64,000 nucleotides of DNA from Natronobeatus ordinarius (GTDB lineage: Archaea; Halobacteriota; Halobacteria; Halobacteriales; Natrialbaceae), in NCBI RefSeq assembly GCF_024362485.1, contig NZ_CP101456.1, forward strand, positions 1,736,001 through 1,800,000. Direction: 5' to 3'. Below, one piece after another: positions 54,052-62,276 of the stretch; position 1 is the first letter of the stretch, and the number at the start of each line of letters is the position of its first letter. Position numbers and translations under genes: made by a program. Under the pieces are notes generated by a model. The model was not told the origin of the DNA. It did no database searches and saw only the letters and a program-made list of their open reading frames with translations.

Positions 54052-54885
54052 ATGCTCATTCGCGTCCTCTTCCAGTTGACCGTCGTCGTCGCCCTCATGA
54101 TCCTCGTCGCGACGGCCGTCGTCGTCGGCCGCGACCGACTCGCCCGAACACGACGGGAGTTCCGAGCGCGAGTGAAGGCGGCGGCACCGATCACCGCCGT
54201 ACTCGCCGTCGTCTTGCTGTTCAACGGCGTCGCCCGGGAGACGGTACCCGATATCTCGTGGACGATCGGCTGGGAGGTGACCGGGACGATCTACGAGTTC
54301 GAGGGCGAGTTCATCGTCTGGCTCCAGGACCTGGCGACGCCGTGGACGACGGCGTACTTCTCGTTCGTCTACGTCTACGGCTACGTCTTCTTGCTCGTGT
54401 TCCCCCTGATCGCGTACTTCGCGCTGGCAGACACCCGACCGCTTCGCGAGCTGTTGACTGCGTACACGCTCAACTACGTGCTCGGGCTGGTCTGTTACGT
54501 GCTTATCATCGCCTACGGGCCCCGGAACGTGATGCCCGAACTCGTCGACGCCTTGCTGTACGACACGTACCCGCAGTACCAGCACCTCACCCGGCAGGTC
54601 AACCGAAACACCAACGTCTTCCCTTCGCTGCACACCTCCCTCGCCGCCACGGTCGCCTTCATCGCCTACCGGACCAGGGACGTCTACCCGGTCTGGTTCG
54701 CCGTCGCGACCGTCCTCGGGCTCAGCGTCGCGGTCTCGACGATGTACCTCGGCATCCACTGGGTGGTCGACGTCGTCGCGGGCATCGTTCTCGCGGCCGT
54801 CAGCGTCGTCCTCGCCGCCCACTTCGTCGGCCGCTGGTCGATCACCGAGCGACTCGAGCACCGGTGGCCCTTCGCCAGCGGCTGA
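54052..54885 (+). CDS. PAP2/Aur1-like membrane phosphatase, unit 2
   Basis: A 277-aa paralog of the membrane protein at 51387, starting 8 bases after the second permuted binding protein. The motifs FPSLHTS (about 190) and IHWVVDVVAG (about 235) are conserved, as are the FVYVYGYVFLLVFPL helix and the RNVMPEL and YPQYQHLTR segments. The long loop sequence NVFPSLHTSLA is identical in both. Its partnership with a permuted binding protein is thus duplicated as a unit. Confidence 0.87.
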   Translation: MLIRVLFQLTVVVALMILVATAVVVGRDRLARTRREFRARVKAAAPITAVLAVVLLFNGVARETVPDISWTIGWEVTGTIYEFEGEFIVWLQDLATPWTTAYFSFVYVYGYVFLLVFPLIAYFALADTRPLRELLTAYTLNYVLGLVCYVLIIAYGPRNVMPELVDALLYDTYPQYQHLTRQVNRNTNVFPSLHTSLAATVAFIAYRTRDVYPVWFAVATVLGLSVAVSTMYLGIHWVVDVVAGIVLAAVSVVLAAHFVGRWSITERLEHRWPFASG

Positions 54886-56025
54886 TCACCCGTCCTCGAG
54901 AAACGCCTCGTCGCCGTGGGTCTCCCGGAGCTCCCGGAGGTGTGCTCGTCCCTCGAGCAACCGCTCGGTCGGTTCGGCGTAGGTGTACTCGAACATGTCG
55001 TCGGGGTCGCCCTCGTAGGCTTCGGCGCGATCGACGGCGTCGGCGAGCGTCTCGTCGATCGCCGACTCGATGGCGTCGATCCGTTCGTCCTCGAGCAGAC
55101 CCCGCTCTCGGAGGTAGGCTTCGAAGCGTGCGATCGGGTCGCGTTCTTTCCACTGGTTCACCTCCGCCTCGTTCCGGTAGACGGTCGGATCGTCCGCCGT
55201 CGTGTGTGCGCCAAAGCGGTACTGGACGGCCTCGACCATCGTGGGTCGCGCCTCGCCGTCGGCCGGGTTCGCGGCCCGCTCGCGGACCGCCTCGGTCACG
55301 ACGTACGTCGCGAGCGGGTCCATCCCGTCGACCTGGATCCCGTCGAAGCCGTAGGCGCGGGCTTTCCCGGCGAACGTCGCTGACGCCGTCTGCTTCTCTC
55401 GGGGCGTCGAGATCGCCCACTGGTTGTTGTTACAGAAGAAGACGATCGGGACGTCGTAGACGCCCGCGAAGTTCGCCGCCTCGTGGAAATCCCCCTCCGA
55501 GGTCGACCCTTCCCCGAAGTGAACGAGGGTGACGCCGTCGTCGCCGTTCAGTTTCGCCGCCCACGCGTACCCGACCGCGTGGGGGAGGTGCCCGCCGATC
55601 GAAATGTTGAGCGGGAAGACGCCGACGTCGGGCAGCGCCGCGTTCCCGACCTCGTGACCCATCCAGTACAGCAGGTACTCCCACGGGAACCCTCGCGAGA
55701 GAACGGCCCCGTGCTCGCGATACTGGTAAGAGATCGTGTCGTCGTCGGCGAGTGCGTACGTCGAGCCGATCTGTGACCCCTCCTGGCCGGCCAGCGAGGC
55801 GTACGTCCCCAGCCGCCCCTGGCGCTGGAGGCTGATCATCCGCTCGTCGAAGCGGCGACACAGGCGCATGTCACGGTACATCGATACCAGCGTCTCCTCG
55901 TCGAGGTCCGGCTCGAGCGCCGGCGCGACCACGGTTCCGTCGGCATCGAGCACCGACACCTGGTCGTCCGGTGCCCGGTCGAACACGCCCACGCCCCCCG
56001 CCTGGTCAGGTACGTCTCGAGTCAT
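54886..56025 (-). CDS. 2-oxoacid dehydrogenase E1 component, alpha subunit
   Basis: A 379-aa thiamine-diphosphate-dependent E1-alpha of the pyruvate/branched-chain 2-oxoacid dehydrogenase type. The ThDP motif GEGSTSEGDFHEAANFAG...CNNN (about residues 170-205), the RQGRLGTYASLAGQEG start and the AHTTADDPTVYR phosphorylation-loop equivalent are intact. The E1-beta, E2 and E3 genes that normally follow are not adjacent. The partner is probably encoded elsewhere, or this copy is specialised. Confidence 0.92.
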   Translation of the reverse strand: MTRDVPDQAGGVGVFDRAPDDQVSVLDADGTVVAPALEPDLDEETLVSMYRDMRLCRRFDERMISLQRQGRLGTYASLAGQEGSQIGSTYALADDDTISYQYREHGAVLSRGFPWEYLLYWMGHEVGNAALPDVGVFPLNISIGGHLPHAVGYAWAAKLNGDDGVTLVHFGEGSTSEGDFHEAANFAGVYDVPIVFFCNNNQWAISTPREKQTASATFAGKARAYGFDGIQVDGMDPLATYVVTEAVRERAANPADGEARPTMVEAVQYRFGAHTTADDPTVYRNEAEVNQWKERDPIARFEAYLRERGLLEDERIDAIESAIDETLADAVDRAEAYEGDPDDMFEYTYAEPTERLLEGRAHLRELRETHGDEAFLEDG

Positions 56026-56097
56026 CTCCTGGATGCACGGTCGAATACGGTCAGGAAAAAGGTATGGATGAACGACTCACCGGTCACGCCGACGTCC

Positions 56098-56544
56098 TCA
56101 CTCGACTGGATCGCCCGGGCTTCGGACGACGAACACCGGGATCGACGCCTTGTCGACGACCCGTTCCGAGACGCTTCCCATCGTGATCTGTTTCTCCCGG
56201 GGGCTCTTTCCGTGGGTCCCGATGACGATCAGATCGATGCCGTGTTCGTCGGCGTACTCGAGGATCGCCTTCGACGGCGTCCCGTACTCGACCACCTCGA
56301 TCGTCTCGAGTCCGGCTTCCGCCGCCCGGTCGCCCACCTCGTCGACGGCCGCCTCGCTCTCGCGCTCGAGTTTCGCTTCGATCTCGGCCCGCGTCTCGCC
56401 CGTCGCCGCCTGCACGATCCGGGTGTCGACGATCGAGAGCGCGTGGACGGTCGCGTCGTTGGCTTCGGCGATCGGCAGGGCGTGTGCGAGCGTCTGGTCG
56501 ACCGTGGCGCTACCGTCTGTCGGAATAAGAACGTCGTCGTACAT
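56098..56544 (-). CDS. Universal stress protein (UspA), distal copy
   Basis: A 148-aa Usp outside the main cluster. The VLIPTDGSATVDQTL start and the GTHGKSPREKQITMGS nucleotide loop are intact. The ATG at 56544 is chosen (MYDDVL), because the upstream frame is unrelated. It lies between the E1-alpha gene and a membrane protein gene on the opposite strand. Confidence 0.9.
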   Translation of the reverse strand: MYDDVLIPTDGSATVDQTLAHALPIAEANDATVHALSIVDTRIVQAATGETRAEIEAKLERESEAAVDEVGDRAAEAGLETIEVVEYGTPSKAILEYADEHGIDLIVIGTHGKSPREKQITMGSVSERVVDKASIPVFVVRSPGDPVE

Positions 56545-56687
56545 CGGTATCCTCGACGTGAAGTCAGTCTCTCCCACACACCCCGTCGGCAGAAGTGTTT
56601 CGGTCGACGCAGGCGACGGCCGGACGTGATTCGTACCGAGACAGTCAGGCGAAACGTACTTCACGCTTCGAACGAAGGTACTCGATC

Positions 56688-57347
56688 ATGATCGATCCCG
56701 CCGCAGTCGGAGTGATGTTGGTCGGCGTGGCGCTGCTGTTCGCCGGCGCGACGCTGTCGAGTTACGGCGTCGGTGCCGTCGGGGCGCTCCTCGGATCGGC
56801 CGGCGGCTACCTCGGTGCACCGACCGTCGCCGCGATGGCCGGGCTCGAGGGGGCGATCGTCCCGGCCGCCGGCGTGCTCGTCGGCGCCGGCGTCGGCATC
56901 GCCGTCACCTACCTCCTCCTCTCGGTCGCGGCCGCGGCCGTGAGCTTCGTCGTCGGGACGTTCTTCGGACTGGCCCTGGTCGCCCCCGCGCTCGTCGACG
57001 GCACGTGGTACCTCGAGTGGGGTGTCGCCCTCCTCCTCGGCGCCCTCGCAGCGATCTTCGGGCTGTTCATGACCCGGACGGCTGCGGTCCTCGTCACCTC
57101 GTTCGTGGGGGCGGCGCTCGCCAGCCGGTCGGTGTCTCCCTCGAGCCTCGAGGCCGCGCAGGCGTCGACGAGCCTCGAGCCGCTCCTGTTCGACGTCGGT
57201 GCGCCGCTGTTCGTCGGCCTGTTCGCGCTCGGCGTCCTCTCACAGGTCGGGCTGTTCAAATTCGGGTACGTTACGCGAATCGTCCGCATCCTGCCCGGCG
57301 TGAGCGTGCTTCGCGACCGGGGCAGACGGAAGAAAGCCGGCGGCTGA
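56688..57347 (+). CDS. Polytopic membrane protein, glycine/alanine-rich
   Basis: A 219-aa protein with about seven hydrophobic helices rich in Gly and Ala (for example VLVGAGVGIAVTYLLLSV), and a basic C-terminal tail (RIVRILPGVSVLRDRGRRKK). It resembles DUF4203/TMEM198-like membrane proteins only in general pattern. The ATG at 56688 begins the hydrophobic domain. The function is unknown. Confidence 0.7.
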   Translation: MIDPAAVGVMLVGVALLFAGATLSSYGVGAVGALLGSAGGYLGAPTVAAMAGLEGAIVPAAGVLVGAGVGIAVTYLLLSVAAAAVSFVVGTFFGLALVAPALVDGTWYLEWGVALLLGALAAIFGLFMTRTAAVLVTSFVGAALASRSVSPSSLEAAQASTSLEPLLFDVGAPLFVGLFALGVLSQVGLFKFGYVTRIVRILPGVSVLRDRGRRKKAGG

Positions 57348-57460
57348 TCCGGGTCCGTCGGAACGACGACCTGTCCGCTGGTTGTGACGAAACCGACCGC
57401 GAACCACAGACTGGTGCCCGTCGGTTCGCTCACCGCCCACCGAATCCGGACACCACACCA

Positions 57461-57501
57461 ACTTACCTCTGGGTAACTGTGTAGCTTACCCAGAAGTTAC
57501 C
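57461..57501. promoter_or_regulatory. TTACC/GGTAA repeat cluster with hairpin upstream of DUF4870 gene
   Basis: CTGGGTAA and TTACCCAG (57469-57476 and 57486-57493) form a perfect 8-base stem. Further TTACC half-sites lie at 57463-57467 and 57497-57501. The cluster ends about 80 bases before the next gene and looks like a multi-site operator or an RNA hairpin. Confidence 0.45.
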
Positions 57502-57581
57502 AAATGTTGATCATGCTGTGGTACCTCTCTGATTTTTGTACGAATTCGACTGACTATCCAGACAGACCCTACTGATAATAC

Positions 57582-58070
57582 ATGGCGACAGAAGACGCAG
57601 ATCACGACGCGGAACTGGCAACCGAACAACCCGACTCGAGCGTTACGGACGACGAATCAGAGACGGACATCGCTGAGCCGAGCGTCGCGGACGACGAATC
57701 GGGGACGGAAGTCGCAGGCGGACTCGAAGAGAACGTCGCCGGTGCGCTGACGTACCTCCTCGGCTTCATCACCGGACTGGTGTTCTATTTCGTCGAAGAG
57801 GAGAACGAGTTCGTCCGGTTCCACGCGATGCAGAGTACGATCGTCTTCGGCGGGCTCTTCGGACTGCACATCGTGCTTATGATGTTGAGGTGGGTGTTCG
57901 ACGCGACCATCCCGTTCGTCGGCTGGCTCATCGCACTGGGGATCGCGTTCGTCCAGACGCTGATCTTCCTGGGAACGCTCGTCCTGTGGCTACTGCTCAT
58001 GTACAAGGCCTACCAGGGTGAGCAGTGGTCCCTTCCCGTCGTCGGCTCGATGGCCGAAAACCAGGTCTAA
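57582..58070 (+). CDS. DUF4870 domain membrane protein
   Basis: A 162-aa protein. An acidic N-terminal tail of about 45 residues contains an imperfect repeat (VTDDESETDIAEPSV / VADDESGTEVAGG). It is followed by a DUF4870 domain with three to four transmembrane helices and the typical ENEFVRFHAMQS motif between helices 1 and 2. The function of the family is unknown. Confidence 0.85.
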   Translation: MATEDADHDAELATEQPDSSVTDDESETDIAEPSVADDESGTEVAGGLEENVAGALTYLLGFITGLVFYFVEEENEFVRFHAMQSTIVFGGLFGLHIVLMMLRWVFDATIPFVGWLIALGIAFVQTLIFLGTLVLWLLLMYKAYQGEQWSLPVVGSMAENQV

Positions 58071-58190
58071 CGCGTCTCTCGCCAGCACTCCTTCTCGAAG
58101 AACCCAGTTTCGAGCGCAGCGACGCGCTCAACAAGCGTGCAATAGCACAGGCCAGCGCTCACGGCGGTCGCCCGACGATCTCTCTCGAGG

Positions 58191-58517
58191 ATGACCGACC
58201 GACCGCCGTCCCCGCCGACGCCGACGTCCGCCCCAACCATCGCCACGTCACCCACCGACGCCAGCCTCGAAGGACGACTCGTGGCGACCACGAGCCAGCT
58301 CGCTGGCGCCCTCGAGCGCACCCTCGGCGTTCGTCTCGACGAGTCGACGCTCGAGGCCGTCCTGGTCGAACTCGACCGCGGTGGCTCCCTCGAGTGGGTT
58401 ACGGTCACCCGCGACGGAGAGTACGTCTGGGATCTCACCGCGTTCCCGGATCGACTCGCCGCGGCCGTCGTCGGTCGCCTCGAGGCGGCCCTCAGACGGC
58501 GTCTCGACGGCTCATGA
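58191..58517 (+). CDS. Hypothetical haloarchaeal small protein
   Basis: A 108-aa protein. A Pro/Thr-rich N-terminus of about 20 aa is followed by a compact domain with SQLAGALERTLGVRLDEST and EWVTVTRDGEYVWDL. The helix-rich pattern with a beta hairpin is compatible with a winged-helix-like fold. No family function is recognised. Its stop codon overlaps that of a tiny zinc-ribbon gene on the other strand. Confidence 0.5.
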   Translation: MTDRPPSPPTPTSAPTIATSPTDASLEGRLVATTSQLAGALERTLGVRLDESTLEAVLVELDRGGSLEWVTVTRDGEYVWDLTAFPDRLAAAVVGRLEAALRRRLDGS

Positions 58518-58676
58518 GGGGTGCTGGTGGCTGATCTTCTCTGCGACCAGCCCAGGAACCGGCGTCAGACACTGATCGCACTTCCACGTCGGCGCGACGG
58601 TACCCGACTCCTTCAGGAGGTCCTGTCTGTACCGAAGCACCGCCCCGCACGTACACCGGTACTCGGTTCTGCTCAT
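58512..58676 (-). CDS. 54-aa zinc-ribbon protein
   Basis: The protein begins MSRTEYRCTCGAVLRYRQD and ends SHQHPS. Two Cys pairs (CTCG and CDQC) with a Trp between them (TWKCDQC) form a plausible zinc ribbon. It resembles many small haloarchaeal zinc-finger proteins. It overlaps the end of the preceding plus-strand gene by 6 bases. Confidence 0.65.
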   Translation of the reverse strand: MSRTEYRCTCGAVLRYRQDLLKESGTVAPTWKCDQCLTPVPGLVAEKISHQHPS

Positions 58677-58712
58677 ACAGTAGCACTCGCTCGTGGAGCG
58701 AGGTAAAGTACC

Positions 58713-59735
58713 TTACCCGCGCCAGGTCAGCACCGACGCCGACCACGTGTAGCCCGTCCCCGCCGCGAGCAGGCAGACCACGTCGCCCGCCTCGAGCAAC
58801 CCCGCTCGGCGTCCCTCCTCGAGCGCGAGCACCTGGTCGGCGCTCTGGACGTGGCCGTACTCGTCGAGGTAGTAGCCGTCGGTCTCGGGGTCGAGGCCGA
58901 GTTCCGCGAGCAGCGTCTCGTGGAACGACCGCTTCATGTGGGTGACGGCGACGAAGTCGAGGGCCGAGCGATCGAAGCCGGAGCGCTCGAGCGCCCGATC
59001 GGCCACCTCGAGGTAGTTCGGCAGCGAGACGGGTGCGAGGCGTTCTTTCATCCCCTCGGGGTCGGGAACGTCGAGGTGGTGTCGGCCCGCGGCGACGGTC
59101 TCCTCGCTCGTCGGCTCGAGCGAGCCGCCGGCGGGCACGATCACGTCGTGGGCAAACGAGCCGTCGGTGACGGCCGCGTGCTCGTGGACGAGCGCCCGGG
59201 TTCGGGAGCCAGGCTCGGCCTCGAGGACCATTGCGGCCGCCCCGGAGCCGAAGTTGAACATGAACGAGGAGCGCTCGTTTTCGTAGTCGATCAGCTCCTC
59301 CTCGCGGCTCGCAGTCACGAGCAGGGCGGTCTCGACGGCCTCTGCCCGGAGCTGGGCGGCGACTTGTCGGATCGCGATCGGCGCGCTCGCACAGAGGGTG
59401 TGGCTCTCGGTCGCGTAGGCGTTCTCGGCACCGAGGCGCTCACAGACGTTCGCCGCGGCCGACCAGACCACGAAGTCCTTGTACTCGCTGCCGTGATACA
59501 ACACGAGATCGAGGTCGGTCGCGTCGATCGCGGCGTCCTCGAGCGCCCGTTCGGCGGCGGCGACGCACATGTCGGTCACGTGGTCCTCGTCGGGTGGACA
59601 GACCCGTTTCTCGCGGACGCCCATCTTCTCGATCACGACCGACTCGGGAATACCGCTTTGCGCGGCGATCGCCTCGCCGGTCAGGACGTCGTCGGGGAGG
59701 TAGCGGCCGTAGCCGGTGAGCCCGACCGCCGTCAC
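58713..59735 (-). CDS. 3-oxoacyl-ACP synthase III family protein (KAS III-like)
   Basis: A 340-aa thiolase-fold condensing enzyme starting with GTG. The nucleophile Cys115 (SHTLCASAP), the general His in VAVTHMKRSF and the late DEYGHVQSADQ motif are present. Haloarchaea lack bacterial fatty-acid synthesis, so the enzyme may act on CoA thioesters in an HMG-CoA-synthase-like or catabolic reaction; this is inference. It lies downstream of the branched-chain amino acid transporter operon on the same strand. Confidence 0.85.
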   Translation of the reverse strand: MTAVGLTGYGRYLPDDVLTGEAIAAQSGIPESVVIEKMGVREKRVCPPDEDHVTDMCVAAAERALEDAAIDATDLDLVLYHGSEYKDFVVWSAAANVCERLGAENAYATESHTLCASAPIAIRQVAAQLRAEAVETALLVTASREEELIDYENERSSFMFNFGSGAAAMVLEAEPGSRTRALVHEHAAVTDGSFAHDVIVPAGGSLEPTSEETVAAGRHHLDVPDPEGMKERLAPVSLPNYLEVADRALERSGFDRSALDFVAVTHMKRSFHETLLAELGLDPETDGYYLDEYGHVQSADQVLALEEGRRAGLLEAGDVVCLLAAGTGYTWSASVLTWRG

Positions 59736-59866
59736 GGGTGCACACCCCCGTCGTCCGGTTCGGCCCGTCGCTCGCGGGTGGCGTCGTTCGATACGTCGGC
59801 TCGTCGTCGGGTGTCGCTGTGACTGGTGTGGTTCATCGATCGAAGTGCGTGGATTCGCACCTCGAG

Positions 59867-61246
59867 CTACCGGCGGTAGCGCTCGAGGAGCGTGGGGGCG
59901 CGTTTCGCAACGGTGCCGCCGAGTCGGTCGCGGACCGACCCGAGCAGGCCGTTGGGGACGAACAGGACGAACAGCACGAAGACGATGCCCAGATAGAGCG
60001 GGGCGCGGCCGTCGACGGCCGAGTTGATCACGTCAGCGAGCGTGAAGCCCGCGATGTCGGTCGCCAGCACGCCCTCCGAGAGCGTCTCGCGGAGATAGGT
60101 GGCGACCCCTTCGTTCTCCGTCGAGAGCACGTCCTCGAGCCACTCGTGGAAGACGGTGCCGAACAGTGGGCCGGCGAGGGTGCCGATGCCGCCGACGATC
60201 GTGACGATCAGGGCGTCGGCGGTCACGAGGAAGAAGTACGTGTTCTCCGGCGAGACCGACCGCGAGTAGGCGGCAAAGAGCGCCCCCGCGATGGCAGCGA
60301 AGAAGGCGCTCATGGCGAACGCACCCATCTTGTACCAGAAGACGTTGTAGCCGATCGCCTCGGCGCGCTCTTCGTTCTCGCGGATGGCGATCATCACCGT
60401 GCCAAACGGCGAGTGGATAATTCGCTGCATCGCGAAGTAACAGACGAGGACGACGACCGCCAGCGCGTAGTAGGAGGTCATCGTCGTCGAGATGTCGATG
60501 CCGGTACCCAGAACGTTCTCGAAGCTGTCGCCGGTCAGCCGCCCGACCGCGAACGAGAGTGACTCGACGTAGGGGACGCCGATCTCGAGGCCGTCGCCCG
60601 AGATCGTCGCTCCTTCACGCGGATTCGCGCTCACGAAGCCCCAGTTCCGAATGAGTTCGTAGAGCACCTGCGCAAAGCCGAGCGTGATCATCGCGAAGTA
60701 GACGCCAGTCAGGCGGAACGAGACCGCGCCGATGGCGAGCGCGAGCACGCCGGCCAGGAACGCACCGAGGAGCATGGTGATCATGAACGGCGTCCCGTCC
60801 GGGATGCCGGGGACCTGCCCGTTCGCGGCGAGGACGACGAAGTACGCGCCGGTCCCGTAGAAGGCCGCGTGGCCGAACGAGAGGTAGCCCGTGTAGCCGC
60901 TTACGAAGTCGAAACTCATCGCGAACAGCCCCAGGTAGAGCACGACGATCATGAACGTCAGCCCGGGCAGGAACGCTTCCGCCTCGAATCCGAGCGGTGA
61001 GTCGACCAGGAGGCCGTAGACGGGCGGATAGAGGAAGAACGCGAGGATCACGAGCCCGTGGACGACGTGGTCGCGAGCGTACTCGCGAAGCCAGTGGCCG
61101 TCGGTCGTCGACTCCTCGAGTCGCTCCACCTGGGTGGGCGTCCCACTTTCGGCGGTGGTGCCGCCGTTCGTGGCTTCGGTGCCGCCGTTCGTGGCCTCCC
61201 GACGGGCGTCGTCGGTCGGCTCGTCGCGGCTCGGGCTAATGGCCAC
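59867..61246 (-). CDS. livM: Branched-chain amino acid type ABC permease, LivM
   Basis: A 459-aa permease, longer than typical LivM because of an N-terminal hydrophilic tail of about 55 aa containing a small EATNGGT repeat. The family segment GYTGYLSFGHAAFYGTGAY and about nine transmembrane helices are present, with the REN motif of the ATPase-contacting loop (AIRENEERAEAIGYN). It overlaps livH by 11 bases. The substrate could be branched-chain amino acids, urea or short amides. Confidence 0.92.
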   Translation of the reverse strand: MAISPSRDEPTDDARREATNGGTEATNGGTTAESGTPTQVERLEESTTDGHWLREYARDHVVHGLVILAFFLYPPVYGLLVDSPLGFEAEAFLPGLTFMIVVLYLGLFAMSFDFVSGYTGYLSFGHAAFYGTGAYFVVLAANGQVPGIPDGTPFMITMLLGAFLAGVLALAIGAVSFRLTGVYFAMITLGFAQVLYELIRNWGFVSANPREGATISGDGLEIGVPYVESLSFAVGRLTGDSFENVLGTGIDISTTMTSYYALAVVVLVCYFAMQRIIHSPFGTVMIAIRENEERAEAIGYNVFWYKMGAFAMSAFFAAIAGALFAAYSRSVSPENTYFFLVTADALIVTIVGGIGTLAGPLFGTVFHEWLEDVLSTENEGVATYLRETLSEGVLATDIAGFTLADVINSAVDGRAPLYLGIVFVLFVLFVPNGLLGSVRDRLGGTVAKRAPTLLERYRR

Positions 61247-62276
61247 CCACCTCCTCGACGCCGTACAGCCCCTGTGGCCGCACGATCAACGCGATCACCA
61301 GCAAGAGGAAGATCGTGATCTCCGGCAGGCCGGAGAAGTCGACGATCCCGGTCGTGAACAGCCACGTCGTGAACGAGTCGGCGACGCCGACGATGACGGC
61401 CGCCACGAGCGTTCCCTTGAACGAGCCGAGGCCGCCGATGATGACGACGACGAACGCGTAGAGCAGGACGTCGATGTTGAGCAGGACGCTCGGTCCCCAG
61501 ACCGGATCCCACATCAACAGGACGCCGCCGACCGCCGCGAGCCCGGTACCGAGGCCGAAGACGATCGTGAACGCCTTGCGAACGTCGATGCCCAGCGCCT
61601 CGACCATCTCCGGGTCCTCGCTGCCGGCGCGGATGTACAGCCCGTACAGCGTCCGAGTGAGGAACAGCCAGACGCCGACGGCGGCCAGCACCCCGAGGCC
61701 GATCTCGAACAGGTACAGCCCCCGGATGTTCGCCCCCAGGATGTCGTATCTGGCTGCGAGGGCGTCGGGGAGGGTCCCCATCGGCGCCTGCCACTGGGGC
61801 TCCGGCTGGATCCCCTGCAGCGTCGCCACGATTCGCGTCGCCTCCTCGAGGATGAGCCCGACGCCGAACGTCAACAGGATCTGGTACATCGGCGTCCGGT
61901 CGTAGATCGGCCGGATGAGCGAGACCTCGAGGGCGCTACCGACTGCCGTCAGGAGCGCGAAGACGACGGCGGCGACGACGAAGAAGAACGCGACGGTCGT
62001 GAACGGCCCTGCGCCACCTGCGAGAGCGACGACCATGAGAACGCCGCCGAGGTACGCCCCGAGCATGGCGAACGCGCCGTGGGCGAAGTTCAGTACGCCC
62101 ATCAGCCCGAAGACCAGGGTGAGTCCGACGGCGAGGATGAAGTAGACCGCCGCCTTGCCGAGTCCCTCGACGACGAGGCGGGCGAACGTACTCGGTCGGA
62201 AAAAGCGCTGGAGCGCGTCGGCGACCAGCGGAGCGTCTGGAGTCGCGAGCGCGAGCGCGAGGTACTCACCGATCAT
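61236..62276 (-). CDS. livH: Branched-chain amino acid type ABC permease, LivH
   Basis: A 346-aa permease with the LivH signature GLMGVLNFAHGAFAMLGAY and about eight transmembrane helices. The C-terminus ends PQGLYGVEEVGGH. It is a partner of LivM in the membrane channel. It overlaps livF by 4 bases (ATGA). Confidence 0.93.
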   Translation of the reverse strand: MIGEYLALALATPDAPLVADALQRFFRPSTFARLVVEGLGKAAVYFILAVGLTLVFGLMGVLNFAHGAFAMLGAYLGGVLMVVALAGGAGPFTTVAFFFVVAAVVFALLTAVGSALEVSLIRPIYDRTPMYQILLTFGVGLILEEATRIVATLQGIQPEPQWQAPMGTLPDALAARYDILGANIRGLYLFEIGLGVLAAVGVWLFLTRTLYGLYIRAGSEDPEMVEALGIDVRKAFTIVFGLGTGLAAVGGVLLMWDPVWGPSVLLNIDVLLYAFVVVIIGGLGSFKGTLVAAVIVGVADSFTTWLFTTGIVDFSGLPEITIFLLLVIALIVRPQGLYGVEEVGGH

